A DNA stretch of 64,000 nt from Faecalicatena_A orotica (GTDB lineage: Bacteria; Bacillota; Clostridia; Lachnospirales; Lachnospiraceae): assembly GCF_040545875.1 (NCBI RefSeq), contig NZ_JBEPMR010000005.1. One strand, written 5' to 3'. The position numbers were made by a program, and so were the translations under genes. Every line of letters starts with the position of its first letter. Position 1 is the stretch's first letter. Below are positions 17,348-26,051 of this stretch, in pieces. The notes under the pieces are model-generated. The model had not been told where the DNA came from and searched no databases. It saw only the letters and a program-made list of their open reading frames with translations.

Positions 17348-19039
17348 TCAGATCTCTCCTTCCATCAGCTCCAGCCGCCCTTCCGCAAGCCTGTACACCA
17401 TTTCCACTCCTTCCAGTTCTTCATATCTGTGTGTAATAAATATGACTGTCTTATCCTTCAATTCCCCGCACACCAGATTCATCAGGACTTTATCGGATTC
17501 CCTGTCAAAACCTGATGTTGCTTCATCCAGAAGTAATATATCGGCTTTTTTCAATATCGCACGTGCAACCGCCACCTTCTGTTTCTCACCACCTGAAAGT
17601 TTTGCTCCATCCTGACCTGCCCGCTGCATGAACCCGTCATCCAGCTTTTCAATGAATGTGATTGCACCGCTTTTGATACATGCATCAACCACGTCTTCGT
17701 GTGATGCCGTCCCACCGATATTCACGTTTTCCTCTATTGTTCCCTGAAAGAGGTATGGCTTCTGGCTTACTACTGCAATCCTGTTCCTGATTATCTTAGG
17801 TTCCAGATTCTCGGTCGGAATCCCCCAGAATTTTATCTCGCCTTTCTCCGGGTGATAAAAACCCAGAATCAAATCCAACAGTGTTGACTTCCCACTCCCG
17901 TTTTCTCCGATAACCGCGATCCTGTCCCCCCGCTGCACCGTCAAATTCACACCGCTTAAGATAGGGGTGCCTTCTTTGTACCCAAATATCACATCCTTCA
18001 GTTCCAGAACAGGTACTTCTGCGTCCTTATCAAACCTGCTTAAACTCCCCGCATGTTCCCCACCTTCTTCCGGCTGCTCTAGAAATTCAAAAAATCGTTT
18101 CGCAGATGGCTTAATCTGCGCAAAGTAATATTTGATATTGATCAAAAAAGTGATCGGGTTAACAACATATGCACTGTATGTCATAAACGCAAATGCTCCG
18201 CCAATTGTAAACTCTCCTCTCACAATCAAAAGACCGCCTGATATATAGAGAGCAGCATTCATCAGGGCATCCAGCATAGACACACTAAACGTCCTGTATT
18301 CATCCAGCATCATGTTTTCCCTGTAAGAATCCATCATCTTTCCCTGCAATTTTTCAAAATCCGCATTCTTTATACGAAACAAGTCCCAGAGCTTCATTTC
18401 CCGTATACCATTAATGCAGTCACCCAGCCAGCCGAAGAACACCCGGTTATTTTCTATCAGGCGTTCAAAAGCTAAATTCTTTTTTCTGGAAAAATAGAGT
18501 ACCACCAGAAATTTTACGGGGATCAGCAGTGTAATCATCAGTGCCAGTTTCCAGTCCAGTATCGATAATCCCACGATTCCTCCCACAATCTGCAGAATAG
18601 AAGAGATGGAAAATGTCGTAATCTGGTCTGCCACAGAAGCCACATTGCTGATATCACTGCCGATCGTGTTTGCAATCTCCGCACTTCCTTTTTCATCATA
18701 ATAACCAATATTCAGAGTGTCCATTTTCCAATACGCTTCTCTGTAAAGGGAAAATGTCAACCCGTTATGTATATTGGAAAAAAGTCGTGTCTGTATCACT
18801 TCTGTCACTTGGACAATCACGGAGATGCCGACCAGCACTCCTGAGAAAATAAGAATGCACTCCATATCTTTCGCTACCATCCCCTGGTCTGTTATCCTTC
18901 GGATAACCAGCGGCTGTAAAAAAGTCATAAATGAAGTGCAAACTAAACATATGAAAATACCCGGGAAATACTTTTTGTATGCGAGAAGCAGCCCGCAGAC
19001 CCGCCTCCAGATTTTACTGTCATTCTTCCTTTTTTCCAT
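17348..19039 (-). CDS. ABC exporter (fused membrane and ATPase domains), candidate lanthipeptide exporter
   Basis: A 563-residue half-transporter: six-helix membrane domain (about 1-310) and ATPase domain (about 330-563) with Walker A GENGSGKST, signature LSGGEKQKVAVARA and Walker B ILLLDEATSG. It has no N-terminal C39 peptidase domain, unlike LanT proteins of most class II lanthipeptide clusters. The ATG at 19039 is chosen because AAAAGGAG precedes it; an upstream ATG has no ribosome site. It follows a subtilisin-like protease gene by 78 bases in the same direction, so the pair probably processes and exports a peptide. A decayed copy sits at 10806-11469. The substrate could be the lanthipeptide, the Cys-rich peptide, or both. 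Confidence 0.88.
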   Translation of the reverse strand: MEKRKNDSKIWRRVCGLLLAYKKYFPGIFICLVCTSFMTFLQPLVIRRITDQGMVAKDMECILIFSGVLVGISVIVQVTEVIQTRLFSNIHNGLTFSLYREAYWKMDTLNIGYYDEKGSAEIANTIGSDISNVASVADQITTFSISSILQIVGGIVGLSILDWKLALMITLLIPVKFLVVLYFSRKKNLAFERLIENNRVFFGWLGDCINGIREMKLWDLFRIKNADFEKLQGKMMDSYRENMMLDEYRTFSVSMLDALMNAALYISGGLLIVRGEFTIGGAFAFMTYSAYVVNPITFLINIKYYFAQIKPSAKRFFEFLEQPEEGGEHAGSLSRFDKDAEVPVLELKDVIFGYKEGTPILSGVNLTVQRGDRIAVIGENGSGKSTLLDLILGFYHPEKGEIKFWGIPTENLEPKIIRNRIAVVSQKPYLFQGTIEENVNIGGTASHEDVVDACIKSGAITFIEKLDDGFMQRAGQDGAKLSGGEKQKVAVARAILKKADILLLDEATSGFDRESDKVLMNLVCGELKDKTVIFITHRYEELEGVEMVYRLAEGRLELMEGEI

Positions 19040-19117
19040 ATTTTTTCTTTCTCCTTTTATCTCCATGCCCGGTATTTTAATTACTTGCCGTTTGGAACAC
19101 CAGAGTGTGTTTGATAC

Positions 19118-20266
19118 TTAAAAATACTGGCAGATAATACCCCCTATTTCTTCTGCCTTTCCGGCTGTCCTTTGCAGTCCCTTGGCCGTGATCGTATAAG
19201 AGCCGCTGTCATGTGAGATAAACATATCTATTTCGGATTTTTCAGCCTCGCTGCAGGTCTTTACAGATAAATAATCCAAAAAAATAATATCCGGTTTGTA
19301 TATAACATCCACTGTATGGAGAATCTGCCCAAGAGGACGGTCCTTTCCGCCATAGTATTCTATTGGGATTGCACCAGAATCCACCACCTTTTCCTGCAGT
19401 AGCAATGACTGAAAGCCTTTTCCTTCAAATTCATCCGTCAGCATCCTCATCTCCGTGCGGCATCCTCTCCCGGCAATCACTGGTATCTCTAGACTCTCAT
19501 CGTTTTCAGCCTGGGACATTCTCCTGCCATTTCGCATGTCGGTTTTAGGAATGACACAATCTATCTTATCCTGATACTCACGGCCCGTTACAGCATTTTT
19601 TTCCAGATATTCTAAGACAGTGTCAATCCCCGCCTTCTGGTTTTCACATAAAACTTTTGCTGCATACCCTGTAATAACAGGCGCCGCATAGCTGTTGGAA
19701 CGCTGATCACCACCCCCGCCCCACCAGTGTGCTACGATCGAATTCTCACGACCATAGCCTGCCTGTTCCTGAAACAGGAACTGGTTATCTTCCAATATCC
19801 CCTCCCGGTCCTGACGCACCCCAAACACTCCCGGAAATGCAGCTGGATATGTCCTGATATTACGGTTATGATACGCCGCAACAATTATCACGTTCTGGTC
19901 CAGCAAGCTTCTTACCCGTTCCTCTAATGGTTTTTTATCAAAGTAATGCACTGTGCCGAGACTTAAATGTATCAGCTTCACCCCCTGTTGTGCACACCAG
20001 TCCAACGCTTCCAGCAATTTTAAGAGGTCTGTCGTCCCGTCCGGCTGCATTGCCGTCAAATCAAGAAAATACGCGTCCGGGCATATCCCGCAGATGATCT
20101 TTGCACAAACTGTACCATGTACACAGGACGACCGCCTGTGTCGAACCTCCGTTTTCTTCTGGGCCTCAGCAAAGAAGTCTACTCTCGTAGAAATCCTGCC
20201 ATTTAGAACCCCTTCCTCGTAAATTCCGCTGTCAATCACAGCAATCTTAATCTTCTTTTCTTTCAT
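19118..20266 (-). CDS. Subtilisin-like (S8) serine protease without signal peptide, candidate leader peptidase
   Basis: A 382-residue protein with an S8 domain over residues about 6-215. The catalytic triad is visible: Asp12 in AVIDSGIY, His50 in CVHGTVCAKI and Ser192 in SNSYAAPVITGYAAKV. The oxyanion residue is probably Asn134 in AAYHNRN. The usual GTSMA is replaced by SNSYA. There is no signal peptide or pro-domain, so it should act in the cytoplasm, as some LanP leader peptidases do. The C-terminal 165 residues are unrelated to the protease core and may bind a substrate. The ATG at 20266 is chosen; a GTG at 20287 is the alternative. It lies between the LanFEG-like genes and the plain ABC exporter. 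Confidence 0.83.
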   Translation of the reverse strand: MKEKKIKIAVIDSGIYEEGVLNGRISTRVDFFAEAQKKTEVRHRRSSCVHGTVCAKIICGICPDAYFLDLTAMQPDGTTDLLKLLEALDWCAQQGVKLIHLSLGTVHYFDKKPLEERVRSLLDQNVIIVAAYHNRNIRTYPAAFPGVFGVRQDREGILEDNQFLFQEQAGYGRENSIVAHWWGGGGDQRSNSYAAPVITGYAAKVLCENQKAGIDTVLEYLEKNAVTGREYQDKIDCVIPKTDMRNGRRMSQAENDESLEIPVIAGRGCRTEMRMLTDEFEGKGFQSLLLQEKVVDSGAIPIEYYGGKDRPLGQILHTVDVIYKPDIIFLDYLSVKTCSEAEKSEIDMFISHDSGSYTITAKGLQRTAGKAEEIGGIICQYF

Positions 20267-20330
20267 GCCCTTGCTATTCCTTTTCACTGCATTTATCTGT
20301 GCCGCTTTCGCCTGCTGAGTCAGATGATCA

Positions 20331-20570
20331 CTACCATGTAATTATCCTTCCATCCAGCGCATCAATTATATATGGCATCTCCTGATACACATTGCCATTC
20401 ATACTTTGTTTTATCATAAAGAACCATGCCGGAACCAGCCAGACATTTTCCGGTTTCTCAAAAGCTGTAATATACGTATAGCCCAGCCTGACATTTGTCA
20501 CCTCATAATCAAATGTTGACTAATCATTTTCAGGCTGTCCCATTGCCGTATAAAGATAAAAATTGACCCT
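20331..20570 (-). pseudogene. C-terminal fragment of a third DUF6034-like lipoprotein
   Basis: The minus-strand frame gives FYLYTAMGQPEND, an in-frame TAG, then FDYEVTNVRLGYTYITAFEK, PENVWLVPAWFFMIK and IIDALDGR before a stop at 20331. This is clearly homologous to the end of the lipoprotein at 23092-24619 (FDYKVTSAKLGYTYVTAF, PENAWMVPAWFF). The upstream part of the gene is missing and is replaced by a transposase scrap. Confidence 0.8.
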
Positions 20571-20681
20571 TTAGGGTCGCACGAACCAATAGTCTCCCGT
20601 TAGTTCCATCCCCGGGATTACAACCGTTTTGCCGTGCGTTTCTGCAAGATTCTCCATCCATGCTTTGAAGTTTATATAACC
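20571..20681 (-). mobile_element. Scrap of an IS110-family transposase
   Basis: About 36 codons on the minus strand read INFKAWMENLAETHGKTVVI and PGMELTGDYWF before a stop at 20571. This resembles the N-terminal RuvC-like region of IS110 transposases, where a GMEPTGHYW motif is typical. It is too short to be functional and is directly joined to the lipoprotein fragment. It suggests that an insertion and deletion truncated that gene. Confidence 0.55.
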
Positions 20682-20685
20682 AACT

Positions 20686-21327
20686 TCACTTCATCCGCGT
20701 CAATACCCCCGCGTCCATCTCACTGATTGTATCGCAAAGATACTCGATCTCCAGCATATTATGCGCTGCAACCAGTATGGTCTTCCCCCGCCCCCTGATT
20801 TCATCGAACAAAGCACATACTTCCTCAGCCCCCCGTTTATCCAGTCCGTTAAACGGCTCATCCAGAATCAGCAGTTCAGGATCTTCCATAATAGCCTGTG
20901 CAATGCCGAGACGTTCCCTCATCCCCAAAGAATACTGCCCCACTTTCTTCTTCGAGTCCGGATCAAGTCCTACTCTCCTGATTGATTCCCGCACCTCTTC
21001 ATCCGTAATCAGCCTTTTCAGCGCCGCCAGCCGTTTCAGATTAGCAAACCCGCTGAGTCCCGGCAGAAATCCCGGACTCTCAATAATCATCCCCACAGAT
21101 TCCGGGAAATCCACATCCTTACCAATCTGCCTTCCATCCACCCAGACAGCGCCCCCATCCGGTTTTAAGAATCCGCAGATACACTTAAACATAACCGTCT
21201 TTCCGGAGCCATTAAACCCCATGATTCCATGTATTTTCCCTTTTTCAAAACTATGTGTGATTCCCTTCAGGACCTTCTCTTCTTTAAATGATTTCGATAG
21301 ATTTTCCAGCCTTACCGCAATTTCCAT
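20686..21327 (-). CDS. ABC transporter ATPase, LanF-like self-protection subunit
   Basis: A 213-residue ATPase with Walker A GFNGSGKTVMF, signature YSLGMRERLGIAQAI and Walker B LLILDEPFNGLD. The ATG at 21327 follows AAAGGAGTGCGGG; an upstream start at 21366 has no ribosome site. It is short for an ATPase of this class but complete. It lies downstream of two ABC-2 type membrane genes in the same direction, giving the ATPase-plus-two-permeases arrangement of lantibiotic immunity transporters (LanFEG), although the gene order here is permease, permease, ATPase. The likely job is removing the mature peptide from the producer's membrane. Confidence 0.85.
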   Translation of the reverse strand: MEIAVRLENLSKSFKEEKVLKGITHSFEKGKIHGIMGFNGSGKTVMFKCICGFLKPDGGAVWVDGRQIGKDVDFPESVGMIIESPGFLPGLSGFANLKRLAALKRLITDEEVRESIRRVGLDPDSKKKVGQYSLGMRERLGIAQAIMEDPELLILDEPFNGLDKRGAEEVCALFDEIRGRGKTILVAAHNMLEIEYLCDTISEMDAGVLTRMK

Positions 21328-21417
21328 CCCGCACTCCTTTCGCCTTGTATCGTTTTCATTCTGCATCGCACTTATCCTTTATCACTGCCTGCCACGCTGC
21401 CCATACAATCATTCACA

Positions 21418-22311
21418 TCATTCGTTTACCTGAACAAATGAAAAATTATAACTTCGCATTTTTCTTCCTGCCAGAAAAACCAGTATCGCAATCAGTCCCA
21501 GAAAGATTCCCGCACTCACCTGTATTCTCGGCAGGTAATCATAGCCAAAATTATGCATGGGAAATGTAGCATGATTCAATGGTGAGAGCCATCCGCACAA
21601 CACATTTGCCCGATACTCCAGATTCCCCGTAAAATGGAAGATTCTTTGAAAAATTGATGGATTCAGAAGGAATCCATACAGATTCACAGCAAAAGCCCCC
21701 AGCACGCCTGCCGCATTCCCTCCCAGCAGATTCAAAAGCAGCATCAGAACCGCAATAAAGAGTGAGTACAGAAGCATAAGCAAAAAAACGACCGAAGCAC
21801 AGTAATACGGTGTAGAGATTTCCATCGTTTTAATGGATACCGGAACAGTGATGTTCTCTCCCCCTCCATATCCAAACATCGCCGCCGTCTCACTCCACAC
21901 ATTTCCTGTAAAAGAAAAAGGTGCCCCCATAATCCCCAATACAGCCAGCAAAAAGAGATTATAAATAACTGTTGCCAGAACCACATAAATCACCTGCCCT
22001 GCCAGCCATACACTCCGCTTTGTCCGGACCAGCCAGTATGGTGTAACCTGACTCACAAACGGCATATCCGCAAACAGCAGTACCAGAAGAAGCGAGGAAA
22101 GCATCACCGAAGCAGCATCCCCGTAAGTCCAGATAAAGGGCTCCAGTATCTGCAGAATGGATTCATACTGCACAGCATGCGAAATGACCTGATTTGAAAG
22201 CATCAGGCAGAGAACCAGCGCCAAAATAAATGACATCCAGATTCGCGGGCTCCGCTTCCATCCGGAGAAGTTCTGTCCCGCGATTTGAAAAGCTTGTCTA
22301 ATATCACGCAT
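21418..22311 (-). CDS. ABC-2 type membrane protein, LanE/LanG-like
   Basis: A 297-residue protein with about six hydrophobic segments, such as IWMSFILALVLCLMLSN and VLMLLLNLLGGNAAGVLGAF, typical of ABC-2 permeases in immunity transporters. It overlaps the upstream permease by 8 bases and has AGGAGG before the ATG. It should form a heterodimer with that permease, driven by the ATPase encoded downstream. There is no strong sequence signature beyond topology, so the assignment rests on context. Confidence 0.75.
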   Translation of the reverse strand: MRDIRQAFQIAGQNFSGWKRSPRIWMSFILALVLCLMLSNQVISHAVQYESILQILEPFIWTYGDAASVMLSSLLLVLLFADMPFVSQVTPYWLVRTKRSVWLAGQVIYVVLATVIYNLFLLAVLGIMGAPFSFTGNVWSETAAMFGYGGGENITVPVSIKTMEISTPYYCASVVFLLMLLYSLFIAVLMLLLNLLGGNAAGVLGAFAVNLYGFLLNPSIFQRIFHFTGNLEYRANVLCGWLSPLNHATFPMHNFGYDYLPRIQVSAGIFLGLIAILVFLAGRKMRSYNFSFVQVNE

Positions 22312-23059
22312 ACCTCAGCCTCCTTTTCAATGCCCACATAAACAACAGGCTGGTCAGAACAGAAAGTACCAGCAGAACCACAACACAAAACAAGTCATTA
22401 TAATAAACTGGGGCCATCCAGTATCTGGGATTCAGGAAAAACAACGCACGGTAGTATCTCTCCTGAAAGACACTCAGCACATAATAGAGGATAAACGGCA
22501 CCGCATTTGCCATATACCGGTTGCGCGTCACAACCGCCGCAAAACTTCCTGCCACAGCCCACAAAGCCCCGTTCAGAAATCCTCTGAGAAAACTGACAAG
22601 CACCTTTAAAACAAGTTCTGAAAATGCCGGTCCATGATCACTCAATATTGGAATATGACCAAAAACAACACAACTGACTCCCAGCATAAGCAGCATGGCA
22701 AAACAAAGCATAAGCCCGCCGGAAAAAAACAGTCCTGCCGCCTTTCCGAGAAGATACTGTTTCTTTCCTGAACGAATGCAGCTAAACAGGGCATACCTGC
22801 TGCGAAGCTCCATCTCCGCATCTCCTCCTGCCGCAAAAGTAACAGCTATTGGGACGAAGAGAAGCGTATTCGTGCCATTAGAACAAAACAAATATGCCAG
22901 AAACCATCCCGGCCCTTCCTGTGAGCCACCTGCGTCTATCAGGAACTGCAGGTGCACCTGTTCCGATATAAGTGCCGCAGTCAGAATTAAAATCACACCG
23001 GCCAGAAAACGAATATTCAAGATGCTGTTTTTACATTCAACCGCTAATGTATGCCCCAT
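22304..23059 (-). CDS. ABC-2 type membrane protein, LanG/LanE-like
   Basis: A 251-residue protein with about six hydrophobic segments. The N-terminal region, MGHTLAVECKNSILNIRFLA, is typical of these small ABC-2 permeases. It also contains a charged loop GGDAEMELRSRYALFSCIRS between helices 2 and 3. AGGAGGGGGC lies before the ATG. It overlaps the next permease by 8 bases. Together with the ATPase it forms a candidate immunity transporter for the LanM product. Confidence 0.75.
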   Translation of the reverse strand: MGHTLAVECKNSILNIRFLAGVILILTAALISEQVHLQFLIDAGGSQEGPGWFLAYLFCSNGTNTLLFVPIAVTFAAGGDAEMELRSRYALFSCIRSGKKQYLLGKAAGLFFSGGLMLCFAMLLMLGVSCVVFGHIPILSDHGPAFSELVLKVLVSFLRGFLNGALWAVAGSFAAVVTRNRYMANAVPFILYYVLSVFQERYYRALFFLNPRYWMAPVYYNDLFCVVVLLVLSVLTSLLFMWALKRRLRYA

Positions 23060-23091
23060 AAGCCCCCTCCTGTCAGCTGTAAAATGTCACA

Positions 23092-24619
23092 CTACTGTGC
23101 GACAATGACACCGCCGTCCATAGCATTGATCGCAACCGGTATAATCACTAAGTCCTTCATATTTTCTGCCTGCCCCTCACTTCGCATTACCTGAAAAAAC
23201 CATGCTGGAACCATCCATGCGTTTTCCGGTTTATGAAAGGCAGTTACATAAGTATAACCCAGCTTTGCAGAGGTTACCTTGTAATCAAATTTTGTCGTAT
23301 CCTCTGCCGGCTGTCCAATATTCAAATAACTATAAAAAATCTGCTCAAATAGCGGTTTCTGTATGTCATCGAAGGGAAGGAGATTTACATTCTCTGCAAT
23401 AACAGCTACTTCCTCGCACATCCCTTTCCATGAAAAAGATTTCACACCGTCATCTGTCACTATCATTGACACCATTTCTATTGGGAACGGTGCAGTATAT
23501 GTATCCGTTGTATCCTTTGTGGCACCCCCGATAGACGCATCTGCCGAAATCCCCCCCATATGAACGTGTAAAATCATAACGATATCCAATTTTTGCGTTT
23601 TTCAGATCTGCCTGCCAATAAAAATCATCACTCTTTCCATACCTGTCGTCAGGTGCCGCTTCTTCTGGAAACCACAGAATCTTATCCGTGGATAAAAGTG
23701 ACATCTCTGGTATGTCCAGATCCTTTATTACGTTTTCTGCCTGCTTCTGCCCTTCTTCCTTAGAAAATGTCTCTTGTTCCAAAGTCGCCTGAAATTGATT
23801 TAACAGATCACGGAACTTCTCCTTATATCCTGAGGTGTCCGGGCTATATTCATTCATTCTTATATATTGTTGAATATATTCCAGACTATAGCCGCCTGTT
23901 CCCGTTTTCCAAACAAAACTACTGCTGTTAGCAAGTTTAGGATTATAACTCCTCGCCTCAATATGAGACAATCTGTTTTTCCCGACATCTGCCGAAAAAA
24001 ACGCCTCGGCATCCGGAGTCTGCTCCACTTCTCCCCTCAGCTTCGAGTACCAGCTGTCTGATGCCATTGCGACTATATCTTCTGATTTTTTATGAAATTT
24101 AAATTCCGCCTTTTGATCTTCCGGCGGTGTCTCAGGTGCAGACTCGGCAGCCTCCTCCAAAGCACTTTTTAAGTCGTTAAACGGTGCTAAAGTTGGGTTA
24201 GCATAGACTCCTTCTTTCTGATCTATACGGTCTATCACCTTCTGGAAAACCTCTTTCGTGTCAACTTGCGGTACATAAAAATCCTCACCGTCTGCAAAAT
24301 ACTCTGCATATTCTTTCAATTCCTTCTGCGTCAACGTGTGATTTGCCATCTCCACAACCGGAAGATTTCCTGTATGTAGCTTTCCCAGATCCAAATCTGC
24401 AGATATCGTCACCCTGTCGTTGCTTTTCTTTTCTGATGCACTCCAATGTTCCGGCATATCAACGGTCCTCGTCTCACCAGATTCTAAGGGTTCGGCAATA
24501 AACTCCTCACTCAGACCGTCAGCCTTACTGACCACAGAACTCTTATCCGGTGTTTTCTGGCAGCCAGACAGGCATAACGCAAATGACATCACCAGACATA
24601 AAACCATTTTCTTTTTCAA
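23092..24619 (-). pseudogene. DUF6034-like lipoprotein, frameshifted at a G7 run (possibly phase-variable)
   Basis: The first part (24619 to about 23557) encodes a lipoprotein signal ending SGCQK and the same conserved start, KTPDKSSVVSKADGLSE, as the intact copy at 15562. The frame is lost at seven consecutive G on the coding strand (C7 at 23551-23557). With six G the frame joins perfectly: GYRYDFTRSYGG followed by ISADASIGGATKDTTDTYTA and on to the stop at 23092, which aligns with the intact copy (GYQYIF, then TPPFPVEEITI). The rest is uninterrupted, total about 508 codons. The shift may be a real mutation, an OFF state of a phase-variable gene, or a sequencing error. It lies between the small membrane protein gene and the immunity transporter. 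Confidence 0.8.
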
Positions 24620-24759
24620 AGCATTTTCTCCTCCGTTTTTAATACGTTATTTTTTGTAACTATTGTTGTACAAATAGCCAGCTTAACGCTGGCTATTTGT
24701 AGTCTGCAATTCTCTTTTTTGTTTTACCTCATCATGTTTCAAAAATATAAATTCAGAAA

Positions 24760-25110
24760 TCAGGTTGTTTTTTTCTGAAAGAATGTAGAAACTACAACAA
24801 TCACACCAATTCCTACTAATGCGCCAGCCAAAACCTGAACCCACGACTGTGAAATTAGTGCAATACCTAAACCAGCCACTACTGAAGCATTCGCATTCGA
24901 ACCTGCACTCTGACTTCTTCCGCTGAAAAATGCTAAGTTCATTCTTTCTTCTACTATCATGTATATGACAGCCAGTACGCCTATGATAATTCCAACTATT
25001 CTTATGATCGCATTTGCACTTGGATTACTTTCAATTATTTGTCCTCTTATTAGATAGATAAAAATACTTGCTGCTACTAACGTAATCATTTTTAAATACT
25101 CTTTTCTCAT
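24760..25110 (-). CDS. Small membrane protein of the lanthipeptide cluster, unknown function
   Basis: A 116-residue protein with two clear N-terminal membrane segments (about 8-24 and 34-53). A Ser/Asn/Gly-rich linker follows (SGRSQSAGSNANASV), then a hydrophobic Gly/Ala/Val-rich C-terminal region (VAGLGIALISQSWVQVLAGA and LVGIGVIVVV) ending with FFQKKTT. It has a good AGGAGATATAAAA ribosome site. I do not recognise the family. Position between lanM and the lipoprotein/LanFEG genes suggests an immunity protein (LanI-like) or, less likely, a membrane-active peptide; neither is shown. Confidence 0.7.
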   Translation of the reverse strand: MRKEYLKMITLVAASIFIYLIRGQIIESNPSANAIIRIVGIIIGVLAVIYMIVEERMNLAFFSGRSQSAGSNANASVVAGLGIALISQSWVQVLAGALVGIGVIVVVSTFFQKKTT

Positions 25111-25733
25111 TTTTATATCTCCTTCCTAAATTTACTGCATATTAGTCCTCCTAGTGAAAAAATAGCTTATATAATTATTTTCCATAATTTCCCCCTTTCT
25201 TCTATGCTTAAAACCTCATAGTACAGCCCCTTCAAATGGTCTGAAAAATCATGAAGAACCGGAAAATTTATTATACTTATTACTGTTACGAATCAATGTA
25301 ATAATTAACTATTTCAATTCATTTGTTTATTTAATCATACCATTGTCTGATAATATTTACAATTATTATTTTATAATTTGATATTTCGTTCATTTTTTCT
25401 TTATAATCTTTTTTTACTCTGAGTAGCATTTTGTAAATTCATATTTTTACTTAAACCGCTCAATATCAGAGCATTAACAAATCGCTATAAAAATACTTAA
25501 TGAAAAAGAATGTTTCCTCATTAAATCCTATATCGCTGAGAAATATTGTATTCATATATCGATTTTATTGTAACTATAATCTGAATATTTTACAATTAGC
25601 TGTCCGTAAACAGTATGTTTTTTGTCCCTAAAAAGTCAAAATCTTATTTCTAATGTTAGGACGAGATCATTATCCATCCCTTCCTTTTCTACTAAATTGT
25701 ACTATTCTTCTTAAATTTATATTGTAATTAACT

Positions 25734-25786
25734 TTTTCATTAATAGAAAGTACCTGCGCTTTCTATTGATGAAAATGCAGGTACTT
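25734..25786. repeat. Two overlapping, mutually exclusive hairpins
   Basis: Stem A pairs AAGTACCTGC (25748-25757) with GCAGGTACTT (25777-25786), 10 bp perfect. Stem B pairs 25734-25750 (TTTTCATTAATAGAAAG) with 25759-25775 (CTTTCTATTGATGAAAA), 17 positions with one imperfect pair and an 8-base loop. Bases 25748-25750 belong to both and stem B's right arm fills loop A, so only one can form. This is the layout of an attenuator or of a terminator/antiterminator switch, on either strand. Confidence 0.6.
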
Positions 25787-25917
25787 ACTATTGGTTTATT
25801 AAATTAATACATGGGTGTCCTCTTAACTCCTATATCACTATTGAATCATAATGATTCTTTTCCCATCCCAGGCTCTTTTTATAAAATCCACCTCCCCCAT
25901 TCCTTAAAATATATAGT

Positions 25918-25977
25918 AATGAGCAAAATGCATACCTTAGATTTGTAAACGATTTAGGGCTGGACTATTTGCTCATT
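25918..25977 (-). terminator. Nested hairpin downstream of lanM
   Basis: Outer stem AATGAGCAAA (25918-25927) with TTTGCTCATT (25968-25977), 10 bp perfect. An inner stem pairs CCTTAGAT with ATTTAGGG with some wobble. It lies 75 bases after the lanM stop. On the minus strand it is followed by an A/T-rich stretch rather than a clean T-run, so it may be a terminator or an mRNA 3' stabiliser. Confidence 0.5.
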
Positions 25978-26051
25978 TCTATTCAACTTCATTATAAAAA
26001 TTGAATCCCTTCAGCGCAACGCTTTGTCCTCCAATGGTATGATATGTGTCC

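Larger units (their letters stand above)
25186..26051. other. Long non-coding AT-rich region after lanM
   Basis: About 870 bases with no convincing protein gene. It holds two hairpin elements (25734-25786 and 25918-25977, listed separately) and a 7-1-7 palindrome GAATCATTATGATTC near 25845-25860. It probably also contains the promoter of the small membrane protein gene. A 17-codon frame (25185 down to 25132) with AAGGGGG before its ATG lies just before that gene and may be a leader peptide. For such a compact region the length is unusual, and a small RNA could be present. Confidence 0.4.

Noticed and set aside
25111..25340. Search for LytTR direct repeats upstream of the small membrane protein gene
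   Set aside because: Only one partial match (ATAGTTAAT) with no second copy at the right distance, so no regulatory site is claimed.
25838..25900. 20-codon frame on the minus strand after lanM
   Set aside because: AAGGA lies only one base before the ATG and there is no Cys, Ser/Thr pattern or leader, so it is not a second lanthipeptide precursor.
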